DNA of 64,000 nt from CAXYVX01 sp049297855 (GTDB lineage Bacteria > Patescibacteriota > Saccharimonadia > Saccharimonadales > Saccharimonadaceae): positions 1 through 64,000 of the forward strand of contig JBAQVB010000006.1 of NCBI GenBank assembly GCA_049297855.1, read 5' to 3'. Under the pieces are notes generated by a model. The model had not been told where the DNA came from. It saw nothing but the letters and a program-made list of their open reading frames with translations, and ran no database searches. Shown piece after piece: positions 17,399-26,607 of the stretch. A program made the translations under genes and the position numbers. Numbering within the stretch: the first letter of the stretch is position 1; each line of letters opens with the position of its first letter.

Positions 17399-18568
17399 AT
17401 GAGTACAATTCTGTTGGTAGAAGACGATAAGTCATTACGCGAAATCTATGGCTTACGCATGCAAGCCGAAGGTTATCAGGTTGTTGAAGCGTCCGATGGC
17501 GAAGAAGGGTTAGCGCAGGCGGTAGCCAACGCGCCGGATTTAATTGTCAGTGACGCCATGATGCCAAAAATCAGCGGTTTTGAAATGCTCGACCTTCTGA
17601 AGAGTAACGACAAAACGAAAAACATTAAGGTTATTATTATGACGGCGCTATCGTCCGACACGCAGCGACAACGCGGTGAAGGGCTCGGCGCCGATCGTTA
17701 TCTGGTCAAGAGCCAGGTCGGCATCGAGGATCTCATTAACGTAATCCATAGCGTGTTAGCCGATCGTCCAAGCAAAGCGGTATCACCAGTAGAAACGTCG
17801 TCAGGTATGACTCCAACGGTGATGCCACCGACGGATCCAATCCCGAACTCGGTACCGGATTCGATTCCTGCCGCCGTCGTGGCGGCTCCGGCCAATGTTT
17901 TTGTGCCGACTGGTAAAACGTCCAATATTCCATCAACGCCGATGGACGTACCGACCGTCATTAATCCGATCAATTCCGCTGCCATCACTCAGGCTGCTCC
18001 CGAAACTCCGAACATCACAGCGTCACCATTTACGCCTATTGATCCGGTGGCGCGTTTAGCGTCGACCGCGCCGACATCGTCGTCTCTGAGCGCGTCGGCG
18101 CAACCGGTTTTTCGACCAGCGCCCAGTTCTCAACAGCCGTCGACATCAATGCCACAGTCGCAGCCACAACCAACAGCTACGCAATCGGCTTTTGTTGGGC
18201 AAAATCCGAGTTTAACTCAACCCGCCCCAGATGATGATCAGGACACATCGGCTGCCAACGAGCAATTAGCCACCACAGAGCCACACGTTCTCAATGGTTT
18301 AGGTGGTATGGGTCGTGTAATTCAACCTCCCACACCAACCGAAACTTTGCATCCGCAAGTCGATATTAACGACTTGTTAGACCAAGATGCGGCCGCTAAT
18401 TTGGGCCTCAGCTCATCAAATCCGACGCAAGCTCAAGCTCCATCATCCATGTCACCGAGCGCTGACGCGCCTCTGGACGAAGTGTCCGTTCAGTCCCAAC
18501 TGGATGACGCTAACGCTCAGCTGCCGACTGCTTCGTCAAACACTACGCTTAAATTTAATGAGAATTAA
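17399..18568 (+). CDS. Response regulator receiver domain with long disordered tail
   Basis: Residues 1-120 form a receiver domain: acidic pair Asp9-Asp10, phosphorylated Asp52 in SDAMMP, Thr82 and Lys104. No output domain follows. The remaining 265 residues are Pro/Ser/Thr/Ala-rich low-complexity sequence with several TPT, PSS and SQPQP patches and no predicted fold. An output by protein-protein contact or a scaffold role is possible but inferred. It follows two histidine kinases. Its RBS is AAAGGGA. Confidence 0.88.
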   Translation: MSTILLVEDDKSLREIYGLRMQAEGYQVVEASDGEEGLAQAVANAPDLIVSDAMMPKISGFEMLDLLKSNDKTKNIKVIIMTALSSDTQRQRGEGLGADRYLVKSQVGIEDLINVIHSVLADRPSKAVSPVETSSGMTPTVMPPTDPIPNSVPDSIPAAVVAAPANVFVPTGKTSNIPSTPMDVPTVINPINSAAITQAAPETPNITASPFTPIDPVARLASTAPTSSSLSASAQPVFRPAPSSQQPSTSMPQSQPQPTATQSAFVGQNPSLTQPAPDDDQDTSAANEQLATTEPHVLNGLGGMGRVIQPPTPTETLHPQVDINDLLDQDAAANLGLSSSNPTQAQAPSSMSPSADAPLDEVSVQSQLDDANAQLPTASSNTTLKFNEN

Positions 18569-18574
18569 TTCGTC

Positions 18575-19336
18575 ATGCGATTAAACAAATTTATTGCCGG
18601 CGCTACCGGTTTGTCGCGACGTGAAGCCGATGATTTAATCGCGCGCGGTCGTGTGTCTGTTAACGATCAGCCGGCACGTCTGGGATTACGGCTACGTGAT
18701 GACGACGTTGATGTCGTGCGGTTGGATAATCAAATTTTGCATTTGCCGCTACAGCATACTCTGATCATGATGAATAAACCGCGCGGCTATGTCAGTTCGC
18801 GTCGTGCTCAAGCGCAACATGCACACACGCTGTATGAATTATTGCCGGATCAATACGCTCGTCTCAAAACGATTGGGCGGCTCGATCGTGATTCGTCGGG
18901 GTTGATCTTATTAAATGATGACGGTGATTTGGCATTTCGGTTGACGCATCCCAAATTCGCCAAAAGCAAAACTTATTTGGTGCGACTCGATAAAGGTTTG
19001 ACGCCAGACCAGCAACGACTGATTGCGGAGCGAGGTGTGGAATTACCGGACGGACCATCGCGGCTGCAGCTCGTCCTAATTGATCAACGCTCAGAGCTGT
19101 CCGATCATGATTTCTCGGCACTCAAAACTGCGCAAAAAGTGGATTTCGGCGCGCGCGAAATCTGGCGCGTCCAGATGAGCGAAGGGCGCAATCGTCAGAT
19201 TCGGCGAACCTTCTCAGCGCTCGGCTACAATGTGGAACGATTGCATCGTATCGAATTCGGCGAATACATGTTAGGGGATTTGGAATTCGGCGAAATTCGT
19301 GCCATTAAAGCAATTTCCACCGACGAAAAAAGATAG
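18575..19336 (+). CDS. RsuA/RluB-type rRNA pseudouridine synthase
   Basis: A 253-residue enzyme that isomerises a uridine in rRNA. An N-terminal S4 domain (MRLNKFIAGATGLSRREAD) is followed by the catalytic domain with Asp in GRLDRDSSGLIL near residue 105 and the C-terminal EGRNRQIRR motif. These are characteristic of the RsuA/RluB/RluE/RluF group; which rRNA position is modified cannot be told. It lies six bases after the response regulator and may share its transcript. Confidence 0.9.
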   Translation: MRLNKFIAGATGLSRREADDLIARGRVSVNDQPARLGLRLRDDDVDVVRLDNQILHLPLQHTLIMMNKPRGYVSSRRAQAQHAHTLYELLPDQYARLKTIGRLDRDSSGLILLNDDGDLAFRLTHPKFAKSKTYLVRLDKGLTPDQQRLIAERGVELPDGPSRLQLVLIDQRSELSDHDFSALKTAQKVDFGAREIWRVQMSEGRNRQIRRTFSALGYNVERLHRIEFGEYMLGDLEFGEIRAIKAISTDEKR

Positions 19337-19366
19337 TTGCACGAAATGGCATAAACGTGATAGAAT
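19337..19366 (+). promoter_or_regulatory. Promoter of large exported protein
   Basis: TTGCAC (19337-19342), an 18-base spacer and extended -10 TG-A-TAGAAT (19358-19366). It begins right after the stop of the pseudouridine synthase. Confidence 0.55.
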
Positions 19367-19424
19367 CATAGAAGAACAAGAGAGGGCGTGTGGATGATGA
19401 ATAATTACAATAAACGAGGTGACA

Positions 19425-22400
19425 ATGAAGCGTAATTGGCAGCAACGAAACGATGGGCGAAAACACAATAATGGAAGTGTGCGACATAAAGTGATGTTAC
19501 GCGCGAGCGCGACAGTGACGCGAATTATACAATTACTAAGCTCTGGTCGATCACGGACTATGGTCGCGGTCGTGATCAGCGTCGCAGTTGTGACGGTGCT
19601 TGTTGCATTGAGTGCTGGCGGCGACACTAAAGTGTATGGGGCATCCGGTAGCGGTGGAACCACTATGACATGTTATGACTGGTGTGATACTAGCGCCGGT
19701 TATGGCGTATCAACTTTTTATATAGACCGTCCCTATCTGCTAGTCAATAACCCCAACCCAGCTGGAGACAATAATATTTGTTGGTACGTCGATAAAACTA
19801 CTGGGCGAACGTCTAATGATTGTATTGCGTCACCTGATAGTCCAAATAAAGGTAGTAATTCCTGTTGGCAAATGTGGCAAACATGCTTCGGCTATACGCT
19901 AAAGGGAGTTGGAACAACCGCGTATAATGCTAATCTGGCAGAGGCAGAGAATTCGTGTCGAGCTGAAGGATCTAACGCTATTACATACGCTTATGTTATG
20001 AGCGTACATCCGGGTATTCCACCTGTACCGTGGCCATTCGCGGCTGGCAAAATTGACGAGAGTCCGCCAGCTCCAAGCTGGGGTCAGACAGATCAATCAA
20101 ATCAAGGTTTGGCTTGGTTTTGTAACTCCGTTGGTTCCAATGCATGGTCATCCGCTGGCAACATGCATGTTGATAACCATTACATTGGAGGTCGCAACTG
20201 GTCGTATTTGGATCGTCAAGGTAATCCGGCCAACGGCAACACTATGGTCTTTAGCCCTGGTCAGACTGCGGTTTGGTCCAGCCAAATTTGGACAAGTGCG
20301 GCTTTTCCAAATCACCGTGAAAATTGGTTCCAATGGTGGACGGATAAATCTGGAGATTGGTCGGGTGATATCGCTTCAGGGATAGTCGACGACACTGGCA
20401 CTAATGCAGGTAGCGGGATCGGCGTCTATCCGCCAGACGCAAATTCGGGACCGACTGGGTTCAGCTATGGTATCAGCAATAGTGATGCCGGTAAGACGCT
20501 TTGTAATCGCTTACGTTGGGGATGGACTGACAGCAACGGGAATTGGGCGAATCCAGATAATTACAAAGCTTGTGTCCTGATTAATTACGCCACCTACGGC
20601 GGGAATAATCGTATTTCCACTCAAGTTACAGCCACGAATAAGACATCGAACGCAAAAACCAGCACCAAATCGGTGGATAGCAATGGCACAAGAAGCGGAT
20701 CGGATGAATGGGTGAACGCTTATCCTGGTGATAACGTCCAGTGGGACTACCTGACGACGAATTGGGACACGCGATATCCAACGGCCTATGATTTTAGAAC
20801 CGGTTTCTATAAAACTGATTGGTATCCTAGTGGCGGTTCGCGCGTATCGAACTTTACCCGAAAATATGGTCAATTAGGAGCAGGGGCTAGCACGTCTTGG
20901 TCGGATTCATTTCAGATTATCCCAGCTTGGGGAGGCAAAAATATTGATGAGTATTCCTCATTCCACTGGGATCCGCATTGGGCTGATTCGGGATACACCG
21001 GTTTAACTGCCCGTGCCGGCTTCCATGTTCCGTATAATTATCAAATCAAAACCACCGGAACGGGCACGCTAACTACCAATACATCCGGACAATCAAGCTG
21101 TGATGATAACCACGTGACGGTCGGAACAAATTCATCGCTGAGTTGGACATTGAGTGCAAGTACTCCGGTTGCTGGCCACGCCGCTACAAATTCCAGGCCA
21201 GTTTCCTGGAAGGTAATAGACGGAGCCGGAAACCCAGTAGCTGTGACGGCAACCCGTGGCGGCACTGCGGTCTCCTCGCCAATGGTTTTTCAACCTATGG
21301 ATAAGATCACGATTACGCTTAATTTGCCGGTTCAATCTGTGGCTGGCAATGTATTGGCATATCGCCTGATAGTTAACGACGGTGCATCAGGACCGTCTAG
21401 TACGTCCGTAGTGGAAACCGACTCAGACAACGTAATATCCAGCGTAAGTAACACGTCATCTTGTGCTGAAAGTGCCAAATCACCATCGATTCAGGTCGAC
21501 GGCGCGGATAGTCGGGCTAATAGGAACTTTACAGGCGCTAGCGGTTCGCACGTCGCAACCAACGGATCCTGGTCGCAATATGGTCTCCTGGCCAACGGCA
21601 ACATCAATAATTTCGGTTCGGCGGGATATGTTGATAACGGCGACAATAATTCGTGCACGTTACGTTTCGCCAACGTTGGTAACAGTGGGGGTAGCAACTG
21701 CTCGAGAGCGTTTGGCTCGCCAGGGAATTTTGGCAATCCGTTTAAACGAAATTTGCCAATGGTCATCGGTTCGAACAGTAATAGCAGCGACATTTTCGCT
21801 GGAGCCTCGCCCCAAAGTTGGGATAGCAACGGCGGGCCCCTATGGTCAAGCTCGGGTTGCGTAACGCCGCACGCCGATCTAGGCTATCTCCAGGTACCGG
21901 GCGTCTATCGATACAGTGGGGGACTTCAGATTGCAGGTGGTAGCACTGGCTGTTCCGGTATGTTTGGCACTCGCACTTACACTGACCAGATGCATGGCAA
22001 CTATATAATCTACGTGAATGGCGACGTGACCATAGCAGACAACATTAATCTAGAGTATGGACTTTCACCTGGTTCCAAAGCCTATGGATCGCTTTCCAAC
22101 ATCCCGCAATTTACTATTTATGCCACAGGTAATATTAATATCAATTCCAACGTCGCCCGTATTGATGCCAACCTAGTGTCGCAAACTGGCACGGTCAACG
22201 ATTGTGCTAATGGCCCTGCGGGATCGGGTGTGGGTGCAGATCCTAGTTATAGAGAAAATGGTGCGTGCGGTAACCAATTAGTTGTTAACGGAGCAATTTC
22301 AACCAATACTACGCCGCGTTTGCGTCGTACTTATGGCGCGGAGTTAGCGACAGAACAAGGGCAAGATGCTTGTCGTGGCGGCGTCAACATGGACTATGCC

Positions 22401-22529
22401 TCTCCGGCTGAATGCATCCGCTACACGCCGAATCTATACTTGGTGCCAGCCTTCACTTCGCAACAAGATAGCGCCGGCAACCAGAATTGGCAAACCACCG
22501 ATGAAACGAGTTTGCCCGTGCGATATTAA
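19425..22529 (+). CDS. Large exported protein, N-terminally anchored, unknown function
   Basis: A 1034-residue protein, read from ATG 19425 behind CGAGG. A basic cytoplasmic head of about 45 residues is followed by one hydrophobic segment (MVAVVISVAVVTVLVALSAG), so the rest is probably outside the cell. The exterior is rich in Gly, Ser, Asn, Trp and Cys. The N-terminal half has many Cys and WxxW patches. The last 300 residues look beta-rich, with NYIIYVNGDVTI, IPQFTIYATGNINI, CGNQLVVNGAI and YTPNLYLVPA. I recognise a similar C-terminal pattern from other CPR surface proteins but know no function. There is no LPxTG sorting signal or C-terminal anchor. An attachment or envelope role is inference. 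Confidence 0.8.
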   Translation: MKRNWQQRNDGRKHNNGSVRHKVMLRASATVTRIIQLLSSGRSRTMVAVVISVAVVTVLVALSAGGDTKVYGASGSGGTTMTCYDWCDTSAGYGVSTFYIDRPYLLVNNPNPAGDNNICWYVDKTTGRTSNDCIASPDSPNKGSNSCWQMWQTCFGYTLKGVGTTAYNANLAEAENSCRAEGSNAITYAYVMSVHPGIPPVPWPFAAGKIDESPPAPSWGQTDQSNQGLAWFCNSVGSNAWSSAGNMHVDNHYIGGRNWSYLDRQGNPANGNTMVFSPGQTAVWSSQIWTSAAFPNHRENWFQWWTDKSGDWSGDIASGIVDDTGTNAGSGIGVYPPDANSGPTGFSYGISNSDAGKTLCNRLRWGWTDSNGNWANPDNYKACVLINYATYGGNNRISTQVTATNKTSNAKTSTKSVDSNGTRSGSDEWVNAYPGDNVQWDYLTTNWDTRYPTAYDFRTGFYKTDWYPSGGSRVSNFTRKYGQLGAGASTSWSDSFQIIPAWGGKNIDEYSSFHWDPHWADSGYTGLTARAGFHVPYNYQIKTTGTGTLTTNTSGQSSCDDNHVTVGTNSSLSWTLSASTPVAGHAATNSRPVSWKVIDGAGNPVAVTATRGGTAVSSPMVFQPMDKITITLNLPVQSVAGNVLAYRLIVNDGASGPSSTSVVETDSDNVISSVSNTSSCAESAKSPSIQVDGADSRANRNFTGASGSHVATNGSWSQYGLLANGNINNFGSAGYVDNGDNNSCTLRFANVGNSGGSNCSRAFGSPGNFGNPFKRNLPMVIGSNSNSSDIFAGASPQSWDSNGGPLWSSSGCVTPHADLGYLQVPGVYRYSGGLQIAGGSTGCSGMFGTRTYTDQMHGNYIIYVNGDVTIADNINLEYGLSPGSKAYGSLSNIPQFTIYATGNININSNVARIDANLVSQTGTVNDCANGPAGSGVGADPSYRENGACGNQLVVNGAISTNTTPRLRRTYGAELATEQGQDACRGGVNMDYASPAECIRYTPNLYLVPAFTSQQDSAGNQNWQTTDETSLPVRY

Positions 22530-22550
22530 AACGCTATTATTTGTAGGACG

Positions 22551-22619
22551 AAAAAAGCGCGCCACCAATCATTGCATGGTCACAGCAACTACGCGATGAT
22601 TTTATGATTGGTTGTCGCG
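22551..22619 (-). terminator. Terminator of gltX between convergent genes
   Basis: A long imperfect inverted repeat: 22557-22572 (ending CCACCAATCAT) and 22604-22619 (starting ATGATTGGTTG). Read on the minus strand, six T follow the stem (22556-22551), so it serves gltX. The plus-strand side has only a weak T run. Confidence 0.7.
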
Positions 22620-22625
22620 TCAATT

Positions 22626-24188
22626 TTAGGATTGTTTAATCGCCGCATCGAGACGATTTAACGTTTCATCTTTAGCCAGCGTCATCATTGTCTCCGGTAA
22701 TCCTGGCGAAAACGGTGCCCAGGTCAGGGCAAAACGAATCATTGAAAATAGCACCGCCGGTTTTTGGCCGGTTGATTCAAGCAACTCATTCAAGGCGCTC
22801 TGAACTTTATTTTTATCCTGAAAATCCCGTTCACTCAATTCGTTTAGACGAGTTTTGGTGGTTTTAAGGAGTTTTACCAGCGTGGCGCGCTCAACTTTTC
22901 TGAGCTGTTTATTGTTGTCAACCATCGTCCAATCCGGCGTCGGTCGCGCAAAAAAATATTCACTCAATACGGGCAAATCGCATAACGTTTTCAAACGATC
23001 CGCCACTACGCGTAAAACTTTTTCACGCAGTTCGGGTGTCGCACTTTTAGCGTTGTCACCCCAGAATTCGGTGGCGTAATTTGATAATTTAACAAAATTT
23101 TCCGCCGCCAAGTTGCGAATCCAGGCACCATTCAGCCAAACCAAATGTCGTTCATCAAAACGGGCACCGGATTTTTGAACATGAGATAAATCAAATTGTT
23201 CGACCAAATCATTCAACGTAAAAATTTCTTGCTCTGATCCGTTTCCCGGATTCCAACCCAATAATGCCAAAAAGTTCAACATAGCCTCTGGCAAGATGCC
23301 ATCCGTTCGATATTCCGAAACCGATTTCGCGCCGTCGCGTTTGCCAAGTTTTTTCTTACCGTCAGGCCCCAAAATATGCGGCAAATGAGCAAAAATTGGC
23401 CAATCTATGTCCAAGGCGTCGTATAACGCCAGATAGCGCGGCATCGACGAAATGTATTCCTGGCCGCGAATAACGTGACTGATTTTCATTTCGTTATCAT
23501 CAACAATGTGCGCGAAATTGTAGGTCGGCAAACCGTCACTCTTGATCAAAATAAAGTCGTCCAACACTTCCGCGCCGGCGCTGAGATCGCCAAAAACTTC
23601 ATCGTGCCAGTGATATTTTTTCAGCTCACGAACCTTAAATCGTAACGGTAAGGTTGGATTTTCGCTGGTACCCGGCGTCCATTTGGCCGGATTATCCGGC
23701 CGAATATTACGAAACAAAAATGGCTGGCCGTTTTTTTCGCATTCAGCGCGATAGCTCGTAGTATCGTCCGCCGACGTCGAGTCAGCGTAGGCGAAACCGT
23801 CGTCGATCAGTTTTTGGGCATATTTATAATAAATTTCACGACGTGACGTCTGATGATATGGCCCGTAAGGGCCAATCTCGCGCACCTCTTGGCCAACCGA
23901 ATTTTGACGAATCTGCACGGGCGCGTTTTTAGACAAATACGAATCCGCCGCCGGGCCCTCGTCCCACGATACCCCGAGCCATTTTAACGTGTCAATAATC
24001 AACTCCTCGGCACCATCAACGAAACGCGTTTGATCAGTATCCTCGATGCGTAAAATAAACCGCGCTTCGTGATCGTCACGTGCGTAAGCTTGTCGCGCCA
24101 AAAGATACGGATAGAGCGCGCTACGCACATTACCAACGTGAATGTAACCGGTCGGCGATGGCGCAAAACGGGTGCGCACATTCTTCAT
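22626..24188 (-). CDS. gltX: Glutamyl-tRNA synthetase
   Basis: A class I synthetase of 520 residues that charges tRNA-Glu. The N-terminal RFAPSPTGYIHVGNVRSA carries the HIGH-type motif (HVGN), ILRIEDTD follows and the KMSKS-type loop is KKLGKRDGA. The C-terminal third is the anticodon-binding helical domain. Many bacteria lacking GlnRS use such an enzyme to charge tRNA-Gln as well; that cannot be judged here. It is divergent from secY. Confidence 0.95.
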   Translation of the reverse strand: MKNVRTRFAPSPTGYIHVGNVRSALYPYLLARQAYARDDHEARFILRIEDTDQTRFVDGAEELIIDTLKWLGVSWDEGPAADSYLSKNAPVQIRQNSVGQEVREIGPYGPYHQTSRREIYYKYAQKLIDDGFAYADSTSADDTTSYRAECEKNGQPFLFRNIRPDNPAKWTPGTSENPTLPLRFKVRELKKYHWHDEVFGDLSAGAEVLDDFILIKSDGLPTYNFAHIVDDNEMKISHVIRGQEYISSMPRYLALYDALDIDWPIFAHLPHILGPDGKKKLGKRDGAKSVSEYRTDGILPEAMLNFLALLGWNPGNGSEQEIFTLNDLVEQFDLSHVQKSGARFDERHLVWLNGAWIRNLAAENFVKLSNYATEFWGDNAKSATPELREKVLRVVADRLKTLCDLPVLSEYFFARPTPDWTMVDNNKQLRKVERATLVKLLKTTKTRLNELSERDFQDKNKVQSALNELLESTGQKPAVLFSMIRFALTWAPFSPGLPETMMTLAKDETLNRLDAAIKQS

Positions 24189-24210
24189 TTTGATCCTTTC
24201 ATACCTTTAC

Positions 24211-24239
24211 ATTTTAGCGCAACGACATGTTTGTCGCAA
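24211..24239 (-). promoter_or_regulatory. Promoter of gltX
   Basis: On the minus strand: TTGCGA (24239-24234), 17 bases, -10 TAAAAT (24216-24211). Confidence 0.65.
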
Positions 24240-24253
24240 GTTAACGTCGACGT

Positions 24254-24282
24254 TTGGCTTTTTGCTGAAACTTTGTTAAAAT
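24254..24282 (+). promoter_or_regulatory. Promoter of secY
   Basis: TTGGCT (24254-24259), 17 bases, extended -10 TG-T-TAAAAT (24274-24282). It stands back to back with the gltX promoter. Confidence 0.7.
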
Positions 24283-24309
24283 AGTGCCATATCTTAGAAA
24301 GAGAGGGCT

Positions 24310-25734
24310 ATGAACTGGAGAAATATTTTTAAATCGCTACGAAATTCCGACATGCGCCGACGCGTATTAGCGGTGCTCGGCATTATTATCGTTTATCGCT
24401 TTTTGTCGCACGTGCCAGTGCCAATGGCGGGACCGACTGAGCTCAAAACCATCATGGACCAAGCGTTGTCGTCCAATGCGTTCGGCGGTTTTTTGAATCT
24501 ATTATCAGGTGGAGCGCTGGCTAGTTTTTCAATCATGCTGGTCGGCTTGTCTCCTTATATTACCGCCAGCGTCATCACGCAGTTGCTGACCAAGGCCGTA
24601 CCTCAGCTCGAGGAAATGAACAAGGATGGCGAAAGCGGTCGACGTCGCATCAATCAGTGGACGCGCATCTTGACATTGCCGCTCGCAATCTTGCAAAGCA
24701 TCGCCTATATTTTCATTCTGCGTCAATCCGCCCTCAGCGGTGCCACTACTACGCTTGACATGAACATGACGCAGTGGGTCGTGGCCGTATCGGCTATGAC
24801 GGCCGGCGCCATGATGTTAATGTGGCTCGGTGAAATTATCACCGAAAAAGGCATTGGTAACGGTATTTCTTTGCTTATTTTTGCCGGTATTATTTCGCAG
24901 CTGCCGACAACATTGGGTTCGCTCGGCTCGGCTATTTTCACGCCTGGGACCGGCGCCTCGGCCGATCCGTTTCATTTGTTTAACTGGTTCACAATTCCAT
25001 TGTTAAATAACACGGCAACGTGGCTGACGTTGGCGCTAATGGCAGTTGGTCTAATGGTATTGTATTTACTCGTTAAAATTAATGAAGGTCAACGGGTTAT
25101 CACCATTAATTATGCTAAACGGGTGCGGGGAAATTCGGCCTACGGTGGCGTGACATCGATTTTGCCGATTAAATTGATCACGGCCGGTGTGATTCCGGTA
25201 ATTTTTGCGGTGGCATTTTTAGCATTGCCGGCCTTTTTGGGGCAATTGTTGGTGGCAACACACTGGAATGTCGGACTCGGGCAAAACCTGATCTTGTGGT
25301 TCCAGCGCTCAGGCAATAATACATTTACAGCCAGTGGCGATTGGCACCAATTTATTTATCCGGTGGCGTACTTCATTTTGGTCGTGGCATTTACTTATTT
25401 TTACACTTCCATTGTATTTAACGCTAATGAAATTTCCGAAAACCTGCAAAAACAGGGCGGATTTATTGGTGGAGTACGGCCAGGCAAACAGACCGCGTCC
25501 TACCTCAAGAAAGTGGTCAACCGATTAACGCTCTTTGGATCGTTGGCGCTGGGCTTGATCGCCATTTTACCGTTCATTTGTGAATATATTTTTATCAAAA
25601 TCGGACTCGGTTCGGCGGCGCAAAATTTGTCTATCGGCGGCACAGGACTACTTATCGTGGTGTCAGTGGCACTGGAATCGTTGCGTCAATTAAACTCGCG
25701 TGCCCTAATGGTAACGTATGATGATTTTAAATAG
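24310..25734 (+). CDS. secY: Preprotein translocase channel subunit SecY
   Basis: SecY, 474 residues and ten membrane helices, forms the protein-conducting channel with SecE (58541). Clear parts are DMRRRVLAVLGIIIVYRF before helix 1, the plug region GGFLNLLSGGAL, GIGNGISLLIFAGI, NEGQRVITINYAKR and GGFIGGVRPGKQTASYL. It is somewhat longer than the usual 430-440 residues owing to longer external loops. Unusually it is not linked to rplO, adk or map but has its own promoter, and a sortase gene follows. Confidence 0.96.
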   Translation: MNWRNIFKSLRNSDMRRRVLAVLGIIIVYRFLSHVPVPMAGPTELKTIMDQALSSNAFGGFLNLLSGGALASFSIMLVGLSPYITASVITQLLTKAVPQLEEMNKDGESGRRRINQWTRILTLPLAILQSIAYIFILRQSALSGATTTLDMNMTQWVVAVSAMTAGAMMLMWLGEIITEKGIGNGISLLIFAGIISQLPTTLGSLGSAIFTPGTGASADPFHLFNWFTIPLLNNTATWLTLALMAVGLMVLYLLVKINEGQRVITINYAKRVRGNSAYGGVTSILPIKLITAGVIPVIFAVAFLALPAFLGQLLVATHWNVGLGQNLILWFQRSGNNTFTASGDWHQFIYPVAYFILVVAFTYFYTSIVFNANEISENLQKQGGFIGGVRPGKQTASYLKKVVNRLTLFGSLALGLIAILPFICEYIFIKIGLGSAAQNLSIGGTGLLIVVSVALESLRQLNSRALMVTYDDFK

Positions 25735-25746
25735 GGTGGCATAAAC

Positions 25747-26505
25747 ATGCGCCAAGGGTTTAAAATTTCTCGTGTCAATCATCGCAGAACTGTCACTGCA
25801 ACCAAATGTTGGATGCGGTTGGCGATTGTGGTTTTGCTATTACTAGCCGTGGTTATAATTAGCTATTGGATTTATACACGGCTCAATCAATCAAACATCA
25901 TTAAAATACAAGGAGCGAATTTTAATAATAATGGCATCTCGACAACACCCATCACGCCAAGTGCGATTGATAATTACAAAGTCCCCGCCACGCATCCGCG
26001 TTTGTTGATTATTCCATCGCTCCAAATCAATGCTCGCGTGTCATCGCTCGGCGCGTTGCCGCCGCATAACGGCGGACAACAACTCGATGCTCCCAAAAAC
26101 ATTTACGATGTCGGTTGGTATGATTGCACGATTAATCCCATCGCCGCCAATCGTTGCGCCACTCCAAAGCTGCCTAATGATCACAATACGACAGCGGCCG
26201 GACTCATTGACGGTCACAGTTGCGAAGGTTACCCTATGACCTGCGTTTTCAATAATTTGGCGCGGCTACAAAAAGGTGCTACGATTACGCTTCAACTCGG
26301 CGATGCCAGCAATATTAATTACGTCGTTCAGGAAGTCGACACCGCTTCTCTCAACCAGGTTGACATGAATAAAATGTTAAAACCGATTGTCAGCGGTCGT
26401 AATGGTTTGAATTTGATTACTTGCGCTGGCGATTGGACAACTAAAGATTCGCGCGGCCGAGCGACAATGAACCAACGGGTGGAGGTTTACGCTATTCAAC
26501 AATAA
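25747..26505 (+). CDS. Sortase-family transpeptidase
   Basis: 252 residues with one membrane helix at about 24-44 and an external catalytic domain. His157 (GHSCEG), Cys226 (LITCAGDW) and Arg244 (QRVEVYA) form the expected triad. Extra Cys residues at 127, 137, 159 and 166 could form disulfides. Sortases cut a sorting signal and join the protein to the cell wall or to a pilin. I found no LPxTG-like signal in this window. It sits 12 bases after secY and may be cotranscribed. The sortase class is not certain. Confidence 0.88.
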   Translation: MRQGFKISRVNHRRTVTATKCWMRLAIVVLLLLAVVIISYWIYTRLNQSNIIKIQGANFNNNGISTTPITPSAIDNYKVPATHPRLLIIPSLQINARVSSLGALPPHNGGQQLDAPKNIYDVGWYDCTINPIAANRCATPKLPNDHNTTAAGLIDGHSCEGYPMTCVFNNLARLQKGATITLQLGDASNINYVVQEVDTASLNQVDMNKMLKPIVSGRNGLNLITCAGDWTTKDSRGRATMNQRVEVYAIQQ

Positions 26506-26607
26506 AATCACACAAGATGGTAGCCACGCTTTTCTCAGTTGATTTTCAGAATTGTTTGTAATAATACGGTCGCGAGATAATAATCTAATCAATTAAGGAG
26601 GGTTCTG

